Positions 34,848 to 44,540 of a stretch of 64,000 nt of DNA are shown here, one piece after another. The DNA comes from Gloeopeniophorella convolvens (lineage: Eukaryota; Basidiomycota; Agaricomycetes; Russulales). The stretch lies in the NCBI GenBank assembly GCA_022496205.1, contig WTXD01000003.1, forward strand, positions 496,001 to 560,000, read 5' to 3'. The notes under the pieces are model-generated. The model made no database searches and was not told the origin of the DNA. It saw nothing but the letters and a program-made list of their open reading frames with translations. Each line of letters begins with the position of its first letter. The stretch's first letter is position 1. The position numbers and the translations under genes are program-made.

Positions 34848-36812
34848 CTAGCTGGTGTCCGTCGAACTGATATCCCCCGGATTGACGCTCACCCTCTCTT
34901 GGCCACGGCTTGCTAGTGGAGAGTCGCCGCGCTTTACTCCTGAATGACTCCAGACAACGCGACCACGTCCGTCCGTCATGAAGGGGGGCTCCTGTTGCCT
35001 TGCGGTCAACATCCCCGCTGAGACATGGTCGCTCGTTGGTGATCGGGGACAAGAGGTAGAATCCATCTCCACCTCTGGTGGATGAGACTCGGCGATCTGA
35101 GATTGAGAGATAGTTGGAGGATAGTGTTCATCGTGGTTCGCCGGTAAGGAGGAACGGGTCGAGGTGAAAGTGTTATCACGGGGGCCTGCCCCCTCCGAAG
35201 GGCGTAGGGTGGGCAGATGGGTGTCATGGGCCGAAGCTAGGAGCTGATGCAGGGGTATGCTATCAAGGCCTGCCGTAGTTGCTGCCGCGGGTACGGGGGC
35301 TTGCGGCGGTGATTCTGCTCCTTGATATATCTGTGGCTGAGGTTGCGCACTGACAGAACCGAATCCGTACTCCGTATCAGCGTTAGTCACGGTACCAAAA
35401 ACGAGGGAAGGGTTCCCGGAGTGGTCGAGAGACGTGAGGGGAAGAAGTGCGGGATCGGAGAACGGTACGTCAGCTGGTAGAATTGCAGGTAAAACAGGCT
35501 CAGGTGATGGGAAAGGGTTCTCGAAAGCTGTTTCGAGGGTAGAAGATGGGGTGGGGAGTAAGATCGCCGGGGGTGGTGTGGACATGCCGAAGTTGGGACC
35601 CGATGCGCTAACCTGGCATGTTCAGTAAGGGGACTTGTCAGAGTTCGCAACGGATGACTAGTACAGATGAGGGCTGACAGACATACCAGGCGGCCAAGAA
35701 AATCAAACTCTCCCAGTCGAACAGTGTCGAACCCGGGCACCTGCCTTTCCGAAAGTTCAACAGATGCTGACTCGTCACTTCGTCCTGTTTCTGAAGGCGG
35801 GAGGGTAGGGGCAAATATTGCACGCATGTCGCGAATGTATTCGAAGACTGTATGGGTCATGACTTCGCCAAAAGTCTGTCTGAAATGAACACCGTTTGAA
35901 CGGCGTTCTCGTTGCTGTTCCTTCATTAATGATATCAAGGCAAGCGCACGACTCGAGACTTACTCGCATATGATAATCAACGCCTCTGCGGAATACGTAG
36001 GGTGTGCCATCTTCGTTCACATGCCGATACATACAATCGCGGCCGAAAGGGCAATAGCGGTTATTGCTCTCCGACGCTTTGAAGTATCTGCGCCGGTGAT
36101 GAGAGAGGGAAAGACCCAGGATGGTTCACGCACTTGCAGTCGACTAGCTTGAGGCTAGCCTTATACTGTTTTATAATCTGTACTTTTCCGGGATGGCCAC
36201 TCGGATGGAAATGGCTCGACGGAACAATGAATTTCGAGGGGACTCGGCAGTACGGACATTTCTTGTGCATGTGGGAAAATGCGACCTCGTTGGTAACATC
36301 TTGCCCACGCCAATTCCGGATGCACTATAGGAACAAGGAGTCAGCATCACGGTACGAACCTATTGCACACTGCAGTTACATCGAGACAGAACACGTGGCT
36401 GCAATCAGCTAGGGGGAAAGTGTCATTACCCCACCATAATACATGATGGGAAAGAGTTGTGTGCATACTGAGTAGGCCAAAAGTAACTGGTTCCTCCATA
36501 CAGATGGCACAGGTCAATGCCTCGCTGTGGCTCGAGGTCATTTGGTTGGCAGGATCTACGTGTCTGAACCAACAACTCTCTCCTCTCTTGCAGTACCCTA
36601 TGTGACAGATCATCGTCCCGGTGACAGCCAGGTTCGAGCGCATGTAGGTACGAACCGGTAGCAAAGTACCGGCAAACCTTGCTCTTGTCATAAGGGGTCA
36701 ATGGCTCATGTTCGCCATGCTTGAACTTGCACTTGTCGGCAGCGAAGCAGCCCCTTGGGGTGTTGTAGTATCGACAGATGCCCCTGGATTTGGAAGTAGC
36801 TGGCCGATCCAT
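34848..36812 (-). CDS. MKRN: makorin-type RING E3 ligase (CCCH-CCCH-RING-CCCH)
   Basis: Ubiquitin ligase of the makorin family, which combines RNA-binding CCCH fingers with a RING. Start ATG at 36812 (M-D-R-P-A-T-S-K), stop TAG at 34850-34848, several short introns. CCCH-1: C-x8-C-x5-C-x3-H at the N terminus. CCCH-2: C-x7-C-x5-C-x3-H (C-R-Y-F-A-T-G, Y-C-K-R-G-E-S-C). RING: C-A-I-C-M-E-E-P, D-C-S-H-V-F-C-L-D-C-I-R-N-W-R, K-C-P-Y-C-R, followed by the makorin S-x-F-I-V-P-S. CCCH-3: C-x12-C-x5-C-x3-H (C-P-F-G-R-D-C-M-Y-R-H), then H-V-N-E-D-G-T-P-Y. The tail after the third finger is extended by more than 250 Ser/Pro-rich residues, longer than in animal makorins. It shares a 133-base divergent promoter with HFI1. 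Confidence 0.9.
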
Positions 36813-36945
36813 GATAGTTCAAGTCATAGTCGTCGTGGTTGGGGACAAGGGCGCCACCTAGATAGGCGCCGGGAGCTGCGGTCACAGCTGCGCGCTGCTG
36901 CTCGAGTGGAACCGGCACCGGAACTCCGCCTAGCTCTCGCCCACC

Positions 36946-38055
36946 ATGTCCCTCGAGTCGACAACCACAATCAAGGCGAAACTAGCCGCTGGACTCGGCG
37001 CTAAGGCGCCCAAATACTGGTCGTTACTGCAGGCATTCCTCGCTGCCACAATATCCAGAACAGAATTCGACGAACAGATTCGAGAGTGCGTTGACACCTC
37101 ACCCCTTGGTCCGCTTTTCTATGCTAGTACCAAGACTTTATGAGACTTATCGTTTGAAACAGTTCAACTCCACAATGCCCTTATCATCTCCATCTTTGAC
37201 CCTTCCACACACTTGGTGGCACTCACGCCGCCACCCGATCTTCCTAAAGGCCCTCCCCGCAAACGGCGACGTCTTTTGCCTTATCAAGGCCCAGACCCAG
37301 ACGAACCCATTAGTTTGAGGTCCTCTAGGCTGAAACGATGGGCGGTGGGTATCAACCGCCGCGAGCGTGACCGCATCCGCAATATCAAGCCTGTTGCACT
37401 GTCGACGAAACGGAAGCCACGACCGGACGTAGACGAGATCGCCAACGAACGGGGAGTCCAGTTACTCCCAGAACGAGGAGGTGTGTTTCCAAGCTACCGT
37501 CCAGCTGCACCCAGTTGATGTCTGCGTAGAGCTTCCTGGAAGCCGTCCTGCAATTCATCTAGCGTCCTCTGCTCGGGGATTCACTTTGCAGCACATCACC
37601 GATAGACTTAACCTCATTTGTGCGCAGCACAATCTCGGCCTTCCATCGAAAAGCGTGGCTTCTTTGATGTCTCTTGCTTTTGAGGTACGAGTCTAAAATC
37701 CCACGACTTTCTCCTCTCAACTGTCATTCTGCAGGCCAAGCTCAAATCTCTGATCATGCAAGCTCTCGCAATGACTACAGCCTCGCATGCGATCAGCTCC
37801 ATCCACCCTTCGGCACCTCACTCCTCGGGCCACCGTCTCTCAGCGTCTGCATTTGATACCCTTTTCACGATCTCCCCATCTGCCCTTCCTAATCGCTCCG
37901 CCGCAGCAATGCGCCTGACACTCGGAGAAAATGAGTCTCGTGAAGACCAGATTCTCACTAATGAGAACCGCGAACCCAATGATCCACGATGGCAAATGCT
38001 AGCTCTCCTTCGAGAGCGCAGTTCGGTGAACGAAGTTGCTAGTGCTCGGAAGTAG
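36946..38055 (+). CDS. HFI1: SAGA coactivator subunit Hfi1/Ada1
   Basis: Structural histone-fold subunit of the SAGA acetyltransferase coactivator complex (SAGA-Tad1 family). Start ATG at 36946; exons up to the TAG at 38053-38055. N-terminal signature: L-G-A-K-A-P-K-Y-W-S-L-L-Q-A-F-L, T-E-F-D-E-Q-I-R, then L-H-N-A-L-I-I-S-I-F-D across an intron. A basic linker follows (P-P-R-K-R-R-R), then L-Q-H-I-T-D-R-L-N-L-I-C and L-M-S-L-A-F-E A-K-L-K-S-L-I-M-Q-A-L, which look like the histone-fold helices. TAF10, another SAGA subunit, lies 2.2 kb downstream. Confidence 0.85.
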
Positions 38056-38505
38056 TTTACATTGCTGATGGCGTCGAGTACACTGTATTTTTACATGGAA
38101 TGTTGCATTTACACTACACAGATAACCATTCGACCCCCGCGAGGTCCTCTTATATCAACTGCAGGGCCACGGCTATCCTCGCCACGCTCAGGCAGTTCGG
38201 CTGGGCCTAGGGACACATCCGGGCTGACATGGGTTTGCACGCCACAAATTAGCTATGCGACGGCAGCCTTGCCGCACTGTGGCTTTGTCGGGATCCGTTT
38301 GAATTTCTGCCAGCCATCTGACACTTAGTGGCTACGGTCATCTTCGTTGACTTTGGTGTCCACAACCTCAATTGCCAAGGAGGTTATACCGAGATGACCC
38401 AAAGGGCCTTGCATAGTGTATAGTTCAACCCGCCGAGACTTCCCCGCCCGGTGGTCTATCAAGAACTTCGTTCCCGTGACCCATCACAGCCTCGGTCTCT
38501 TCAAT
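38056..38505. other. intergenic between HFI1 and the dehydrogenase
   Basis: 450 bases holding the HFI1 3' end and the promoter of the next gene. No further feature recognised. Confidence 0.4.
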
Positions 38506-40057
38506 ATGACCACTCAGCAACCGCTTGTCTTTCGCTGGGGTATCATTTCCTCAGGATTCATAGCCAGCGCCTTCGTAAAGGTGAGCGGGCAGTTTCCTAT
38601 TGGCAACTCTTACCAAAACGACGCTGCCTGTTCAGGATGTCTTGCTCGACCCCAAGACGTGAGCGTCACGTTCCGAGCTGCCGAACGGTGGATAGCGATC
38701 GTTGACATGCTTCAATCAGACGAGGCGTTCAGGACATCGCTCACAAGGTGGCAGCCATGGGCTCACGTAATGTCGAGGGCGCGCAGGCGTTCGTGGACAA
38801 ATATGCCGGCTCCGATGGGTCGATTAAAGTGTATGGAACCTATGCTGAGGTGTACAGTGATCCGGTATGCCATCTCCCCTCTTCTCACTTCTTTCCGGGG
38901 TCACCTAACGCCTTAACCAGGATGTTGACGCTGTGTACATTGGTCCGTTGTATTCGCGATCCACTTCGAAATAAGTCAAACAAACTCACGACGTGTGGCG
39001 TCAGGTACTCCACATACCCTGCACTACTTGAACGCCGCAGATGCGATCAGAGCCGGAAAGCATGTCCTTGTGGAGAAGCCGGCAACGACCAACGCAGCAG
39101 AATTTCGTGCCCTGATTGCTCTGGCAAAGCAATACAAAGTCTTCTTGATGGAGGCTATGTGGACGAGATTCCAGCCTGTCGCCCAGGCTGTGAAGGAGGT
39201 CATCGATGGAGGAGAACTCGGGGCTCCAGTCATGATACATGCGGACCTTTCTGGGGATTTCGACATCGACAGTGCGTACCTTGTTACGTGTCCTGGACGA
39301 CTCCAGTTCATCAATAGTTTGAAGACATCGCACTCACGCATCGCATCCTTGACCCGAAGCTTGGTGGCGGCGCACTCCTGGATTTGTGGGCAGTCCTTCT
39401 TGTACTCTGCTACCGATGGCTCACCCGCCGGTAATCAGAGGTCCTTATCCCCTTGTCTGGGTATGTGCATACACACAGATCTCCAGGGCGTCCAATTCAC
39501 CTTGAGCTCTAGGCCATCATCGCTCTGTATGAGCACACCTCGAACAACCGCTCCAAGCCCACCGTTTCAGCCTCGATGGTTAAGACGCCCCTGACAGGAG
39601 TAGATCGAAGCACCTGCTTCACCCTCAACTTCCCCGAGCTTGCCGCGCAGGCACTGCTCTCGTGTAACATCAACGTGACTGCGTGCGACACAAGCGCGAC
39701 GTTGCGCTTCCGCAACGGCAACATCTTGATACCGAAGCCATTATACTGCCCAAAGTCATTCACTGTGCAGTACTTCGATAAACCCAGCAGCGGCGAAGTG
39801 CGGCGCGAAGAGACCGTACACGTCAAGATCACTGGCGGAGGATGGCATTTCCAGGCGGACGAGGTCGCGCGCTGCGTCCGCGATGGGAAGTTGGAGAGCA
39901 CGGTTTGGGGACACGATAAGACACTCCTGGAGATGGAAATCTTTGACGAGGTTGGTCTCCCCCCCTCTTTGTCCAGTTGCTATCGTCTGACGCTCAAGGA
40001 CAGGCTCGACGCCAAGGGGGCTACAAGCTTCCGGAGGGTGTCGAGCAAGTCGTTTGA
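38506..40057 (+). CDS. Gfo/Idh/MocA oxidoreductase, dihydrodiol/xylose dehydrogenase type
   Basis: NAD(P)-dependent dehydrogenase resembling trans-1,2-dihydrobenzene-1,2-diol dehydrogenase / D-xylose 1-dehydrogenase (NADP+). Start ATG at 38506 (M-T-T-Q-Q-P-L-V-F-R-W-G), stop TGA at 40055-40057, six or seven exons. The N-terminal Rossmann piece is W-G-I-I-S-S-G-F-I-A. Next come T-P-H-T-L-H-Y, G-K-H-V-L-V-E-K-P-A-T (the EKP motif typical of the family), F-L-M-E-A-M-W-T-R-F-Q-P, then R-I-L-D-P-K-L-G-G-G-A-L-L-D-L, and the C-terminal sheet (H-V-K-I-T-G-G-G-W-H-F-Q-A-D-E-V). The end, R-R-Q-G-G-Y-K-L-P-E-G-V-E-Q, is typical. The last intron uses GTTGGT and the acceptor before G-C-T at about 40004. 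The substrate cannot be fixed from sequence. Confidence 0.87.
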
Positions 40058-40286
40058 AAGGAAGTACAGCACGATTGAAAGCGAAGTTTGCCTGCATTGT
40101 AAGAGTACGGAAGGAATCCGCTTAGGGAACAGCGTCACCATATGTTGCGCTAGCCTGTATCAGCTCTCCAATGCCGCGTTCAAGTAATGATGCGTATTGC
40201 ACAAGTGACAACTAAGGGTACAGTAATATCGAGAACAATGTCCAAAGCAACGCGAGCATGTTGAGCTCCCTTCCAGCATGTGTAGT

Positions 40287-41070
40287 CTACAGATAGAACT
40301 CCGGCTTGCGAGAATTGATCCCGTATTCCGAAAGCGCCGCACTTAGGTCCTCCATTGTGAGGGTGGTTCGCGTCTTGTCCTGTATATGCACAGCATTGAG
40401 CCATGTTTCACAACGAGAGGATAGGGGGAAGCTCGAGATGCAAAGGTGAACCAGCGTGGGATGGGGTGCACCGGCATGTGTTGGCGAAGTCAAAGGAAAA
40501 CGGGACTCACCCTCGATGTCCCCGGACCCTGATTTGCGCGTGCGCGACCGCCAGCAGCATTCGTCCTGATCCGTGCATGCTGATATGCGTCGGCAGCAAT
40601 GTCGGAGACGAACTTCTGCGCGGCCAGCGCAAGGAGGCGTTTCCTGTGTGGTTACAATGGTATTGGAATATGACCATTTGACGCGAAGAGCAGCTCTGCA
40701 CTCACAGACGAGCATCCTGACAGTCAAATCCGACGCGTTGGAGATAGTAGTCCGTGACTTCGTCAGGAATCTAAGGGATGAATCTACACTAAGACGACAC
40801 CCCACATAACGACCACAAGACACGTACCAGCGGCTCATAATCGTCAAGCATGAGCAGGAAGTCGACCAGGGACCTGTCCTTGCGCGTCTCCGCGGATGGA
40901 AGACGGGTCTGCGGCTGTGCCTTGCTTTCGCTTGAAGTGGACGCCTGCGAAGGCATCTGTGGCTGCTGGCCGGCAGCGAGTGGGTATGCAACGAATTGCG
41001 GAGTTGTCGTTATCGCCTGCGCCGGCTGCGACGACGTCGAGGGCTGGGTGCTGGAAGACGGTGTGGACAT
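40287..41070 (-). CDS. TAF10: TFIID/SAGA subunit TAF10
   Basis: Histone-fold TATA-binding-protein-associated factor shared by TFIID and SAGA. Start ATG at 41070, stop TAG at 40289-40287, four exons. A Ser/Gln/Pro-rich N terminus of about 75 residues is followed by [41 protein letters not shown], a basic glycine-containing loop, and [17 protein letters not shown], ending F-Y-L. This order is diagnostic for TAF10. The length of about 190 residues is usual. CACGTG at 41165-41170 lies 95 bases upstream of the start. Confidence 0.94.
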
Positions 41071-42105
41071 GGTGCGAGTTGCTGGCACGAGCTCGAGGCG
41101 CCACCACGCGAGTCTGTGTTGAGTCTGTGTCACTAAGGAAGCTCGGAGTAGAGTCGGAGATAAGCACGTGCCATCCCTATAAAAATTTCGACGCATTTCT
41201 TTTTCAATCTTGACCGTCTCGCACGATCCTTTATCAGAATGTCCAGGTGAGGGTATTTCCTTTGACTGCTCAATGATGTTTGAGGCATTTGGCTTTAGTG
41301 GGCGCTCCCCACATTGCAGAAAACTATCTCAGCTACCTTCGGGCAGGCTGCTTTGGCGGTCATGCTCGTTTTGACTGATTCTCTCTCATCTCTATGCTAC
41401 GCGAATGATGTTTGCTGACTTGATCTCTGCAAGTTATAGATTTCCGGAGTCATAACAAACGGTGGGTCCCTTAGCTATCGGTCTCCTATACTCTTGCACC
41501 GAAATGTATAACCTTTTTGAAACTACTGGACAAAAAGCTTTCCTATTAGGATGCATGACACATGATGGACAACCTTCCACAATATGCCAATCACCAGCAC
41601 CGGTGTGTTGACAGTGGCATGTGCATGTAACCATGGTTTTGGTGGTCTACGAGTGAGCAAGGAATTCTATGGATGGTCTGTTGCTACATATGAGCCCATT
41701 GAATGTCGGTGCAAATTTTTCTGGCACATGAACGCGAGTGGTACAACGAATAACGCTAGGCACTAGGCAGCGATGCCGACTGGTGCAAGGTGGTTCGTTT
41801 GACATTCGCATATCATGTTGGTGGGAGAAGTTGAAGAGTGTGCATTGTTGTTCGTCGTCGAACGAAGTGGACGAAGTCCTACGAAGTCACAAAGCGAATG
41901 TGGCGATCGCGATTGGATGGCGAGGTCATGCGCGTGGCACGCGTTTGTCGCGTCGCGCTAAACAAACGATCTTCACAACAACTTCGACGCGGCGCTCTGC
42001 TGCGTGCGCGAATTACACATCCACGTCCACGCCATTCTTCGTATTACAACCTATTCGCCTCCGCTTCACAATCATCTCATAAACGTCTTCCCTCTTCCTC
42101 CACCA
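41071..42105. other. divergent intergenic region
   Basis: About 1 kb between TAF10 and the F-box gene. CACGTG at 41165. An ATG followed by a consensus GTGAGG donor at 41239-41252 hints at a small exon, but no continuation is convincing, so no gene is called. Confidence 0.4.
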
Positions 42106-43851
42106 ATGCTGCCCATCGGTTACGACTCCAATGCACGCCGCGTCTTGGCTATCCCAGAACTCCTTCAACTCATCTTTAGCTTTGGGACCCAGGGGTCGAA
42201 TGTCACAAACGCACTTGTCTGTCGCGGTTGGCGCGATGCTGCCTTGGATCAAGTTTGGCGCGAAGTGGACGATTTATTCGTCTTGTTGAGGCTGCTTGCC
42301 CCCCTGCAGCGCCAATCGCTTTATGTATGCACCTTTTCGGATTTTCGGCCGTCTCTGAGCTTTCAACAGGTCTTCACCCGTACTCCAACCCCGGCCGACT
42401 GGGCACGATTCGTACCCTATGCCCGTCGTGTGCGTTCCCTTGTATTTGGCGCGCGAGCAGACGAGAGATCTCTCCTTCTCGACGACTGCGTTTTCCACGA
42501 TCTTGCGCGCACGCGTTCTACCCTCGAAATCCTCCCCAATCTGCGGCGACTCTGGTGGCAGCACACCCTCCCTACCAAGGCACAGCACGCCGTCCTCTTT
42601 ATGCACGACAAAGTCACAGAATTTGCGTTTGATGTGTCTAGTGGTGGCAACGAGCTAATTATGGAAAACGCCCTCGAACGCATGCCATCCCTCCGCACGC
42701 TAACTTGCACATGCTTAGACATGTTTCGCGCTGAAGGGGGGATCGAGATGCTGCGGCCGCTGCTGACTGGGCTGCAAAGGCTTCAGAAGGTCGCGCTTCC
42801 CAAGGATTACCTTGACGGGCAAGTCCTCAGGATGCTGTCTTTGTTGCCAGAACTTCAGGTCATACAATTCGATAACCTAGGTGGCGTCAAGTGTAACGAG
42901 GTGACAATCCACAGCATGGTCGAAGAAGGCGCCTTCCCAGTATTGAACGACCTCTGCCTCGATTCCACCCTAGATGATATGCGTGTTTACCTCACCGGAG
43001 GGGCACTACTTCCACGTCTCAAGAAACTCTCCGTGGAGAGCGTATATGTGGAGAACCCCACCGCCGTGCAGCAGTTCATGACCGATGTCGTTCGGTGCTA
43101 CCCCTCCTTGGAGTTATTCGAAATCGATGTGATCGTCTACGTCGACGAACAAGATGCTTGCGAGGCGCTGACGCTAGAACATATTCGGCCAATCCTCTCC
43201 CTCAAGCAACTTACCCGCCTCGAACTACGTCATAATATGCCCCTCCAAATCTCCGAGAGCGACCTGGCGGAGATGGGTGTGGCGCTCCCAGCCGTCGAAT
43301 ACCTAGTGCTCAATCCGGAGCCCCTGGCGCTCCTGAAGCCTAGGCTATCGCTTGACTCGCTTGTCTCCTTTGCCCAGAACTTTCCCAACCTGTGCCACCT
43401 CGGCCTTTACCTGAACGCCGAGGGGATTTACATGCATGCATCACTGTTGGACGTCAAGACGCGACTTTTCCCACATCTGCGAACAATTGACGTGGGCGTA
43501 TCTCCCATCGGAAGCGATCATGTTCCAGTAGCCCTCTACTTGTCACACCTTCTCGCGGAAAACGAGATGGTGTCGGTCCTTTCGGGGGTCGCATGGCATG
43601 ATGATTTATACGCCATGGCACCCTTGTACGTGGAACAAGTGAACGAACGTTGCCACGGATGGGCTGAAGTCGCGAGGACGTTGCCGCTACTCCTACAGCT
43701 GCGCAAGGAGGAAAAGCAACACCGACAGGACATCGAGAAGGAGGTGGAGGATTTGCGCATGCGGAATGAAGTGCTGATGGGGACTGTCCAGATGAATGGC
43801 GAAGCCAAGCCTATCCCAACGGGGTACGACAAGGGGTGTGTCGTCTGCTGA
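42106..43851 (+). CDS. F-box-like/LRR protein with C-terminal CaaX-type box
   Basis: Intronless frame of 581 residues, unusual beside its intron-rich neighbours. The N-terminal A-I-P-E-L-L-Q-L-I-F-S-F and A-L-V-C-R-G-W-R-D-A-A-L-D-Q-V-W-R-E-V match the degenerate F-box common in Agaricomycetes; it would recruit SCF ubiquitin ligase through Skp1. The body has irregular leucine-rich repeats (L-P-N-L-R-R-L, L-P-R-L-K-K-L, L-T-R-L-E-L). A predicted coiled coil near the end (E-E-K-Q-H-R-Q-D-I-E-K-E-V-E-D) precedes a C-terminal G-C-V-V-C. The last four residues fit a CaaX prenylation box, suggesting membrane anchoring. The start is the first ATG in the open frame; upstream codons back to 42004 contain none. 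Confidence 0.82.
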   Translation: MLPIGYDSNARRVLAIPELLQLIFSFGTQGSNVTNALVCRGWRDAALDQVWREVDDLFVLLRLLAPLQRQSLYVCTFSDFRPSLSFQQVFTRTPTPADWARFVPYARRVRSLVFGARADERSLLLDDCVFHDLARTRSTLEILPNLRRLWWQHTLPTKAQHAVLFMHDKVTEFAFDVSSGGNELIMENALERMPSLRTLTCTCLDMFRAEGGIEMLRPLLTGLQRLQKVALPKDYLDGQVLRMLSLLPELQVIQFDNLGGVKCNEVTIHSMVEEGAFPVLNDLCLDSTLDDMRVYLTGGALLPRLKKLSVESVYVENPTAVQQFMTDVVRCYPSLELFEIDVIVYVDEQDACEALTLEHIRPILSLKQLTRLELRHNMPLQISESDLAEMGVALPAVEYLVLNPEPLALLKPRLSLDSLVSFAQNFPNLCHLGLYLNAEGIYMHASLLDVKTRLFPHLRTIDVGVSPIGSDHVPVALYLSHLLAENEMVSVLSGVAWHDDLYAMAPLYVEQVNERCHGWAEVARTLPLLLQLRKEEKQHRQDIEKEVEDLRMRNEVLMGTVQMNGEAKPIPTGYDKGCVVC

Positions 43852-44540
43852 TCCGTCTATGTGTTTGGGTAGTGGTGGTGCGTGGATCTATACCTACGTG
43901 TTTTGCTGTGCTCTCGTGTTGCAACTATCTGCTGCTATCTCTGCGTGTATTGTCCTATGTAGTATTACTTCCGCGGGTACCTGATGAGTGTCTCATGATC
44001 GAGTATAGCGATCGATGACGCCGCGTGTTCCGGGCTTGCCCGGGACGACCCGTTGGAGAAGCAGCGGTTTGGCGCAAGAGTGTACAGTATTAGGCCAGGG
44101 CCGTAACAACGAAGCCACAGTGGCCGCGCGCACTTTGCGCCGGTGGGGGATGACGCATTGACGGCGTGGAAGCGACGTGCAACATATGGAACAGAAGACG
44201 GAGTGGGCGATCGAATGCGCCTGGTCCGTGGAGGGGTCTCAAAGTTTGCTTGTTGATTGAACGGGGCGCGCAGATGTAAATGTAAAGGTCGCGGGATAAT
44301 TGGAATTCGGATTTGCCGTGGCATCCGCTTGCAAAGCCCCCCGCCTGTGCGAGCGACAGTTTTTGTTCCCTCCCTTCTCCGCTGATCACGACCTCGTTCA
44401 ACTGCTTCACCATCTCTTGTCCGTCGTGCTCTTCCTTCAACTTTGATTTCTCACACCACCACACCGCACCGGGCCATCTAGGCGCGCTGCTGCCCACTCC
44501 TATTCCACCATCGCGTTTAGCGCCTTCGACAACGTCAACG
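43852..44540. other. intergenic, promoter of the Zn2Cys6 factor
   Basis: 690 bases. The last 200 bases before the ATG at 44541 are CT-rich (44360-44470), typical of fungal promoters near the start site. No gene recognised. Confidence 0.45.

Noticed and set aside
41239..41260. ATG followed by a consensus splice donor, possible tiny first exon
   Set aside because: No downstream exon could be joined that gives a credible protein.
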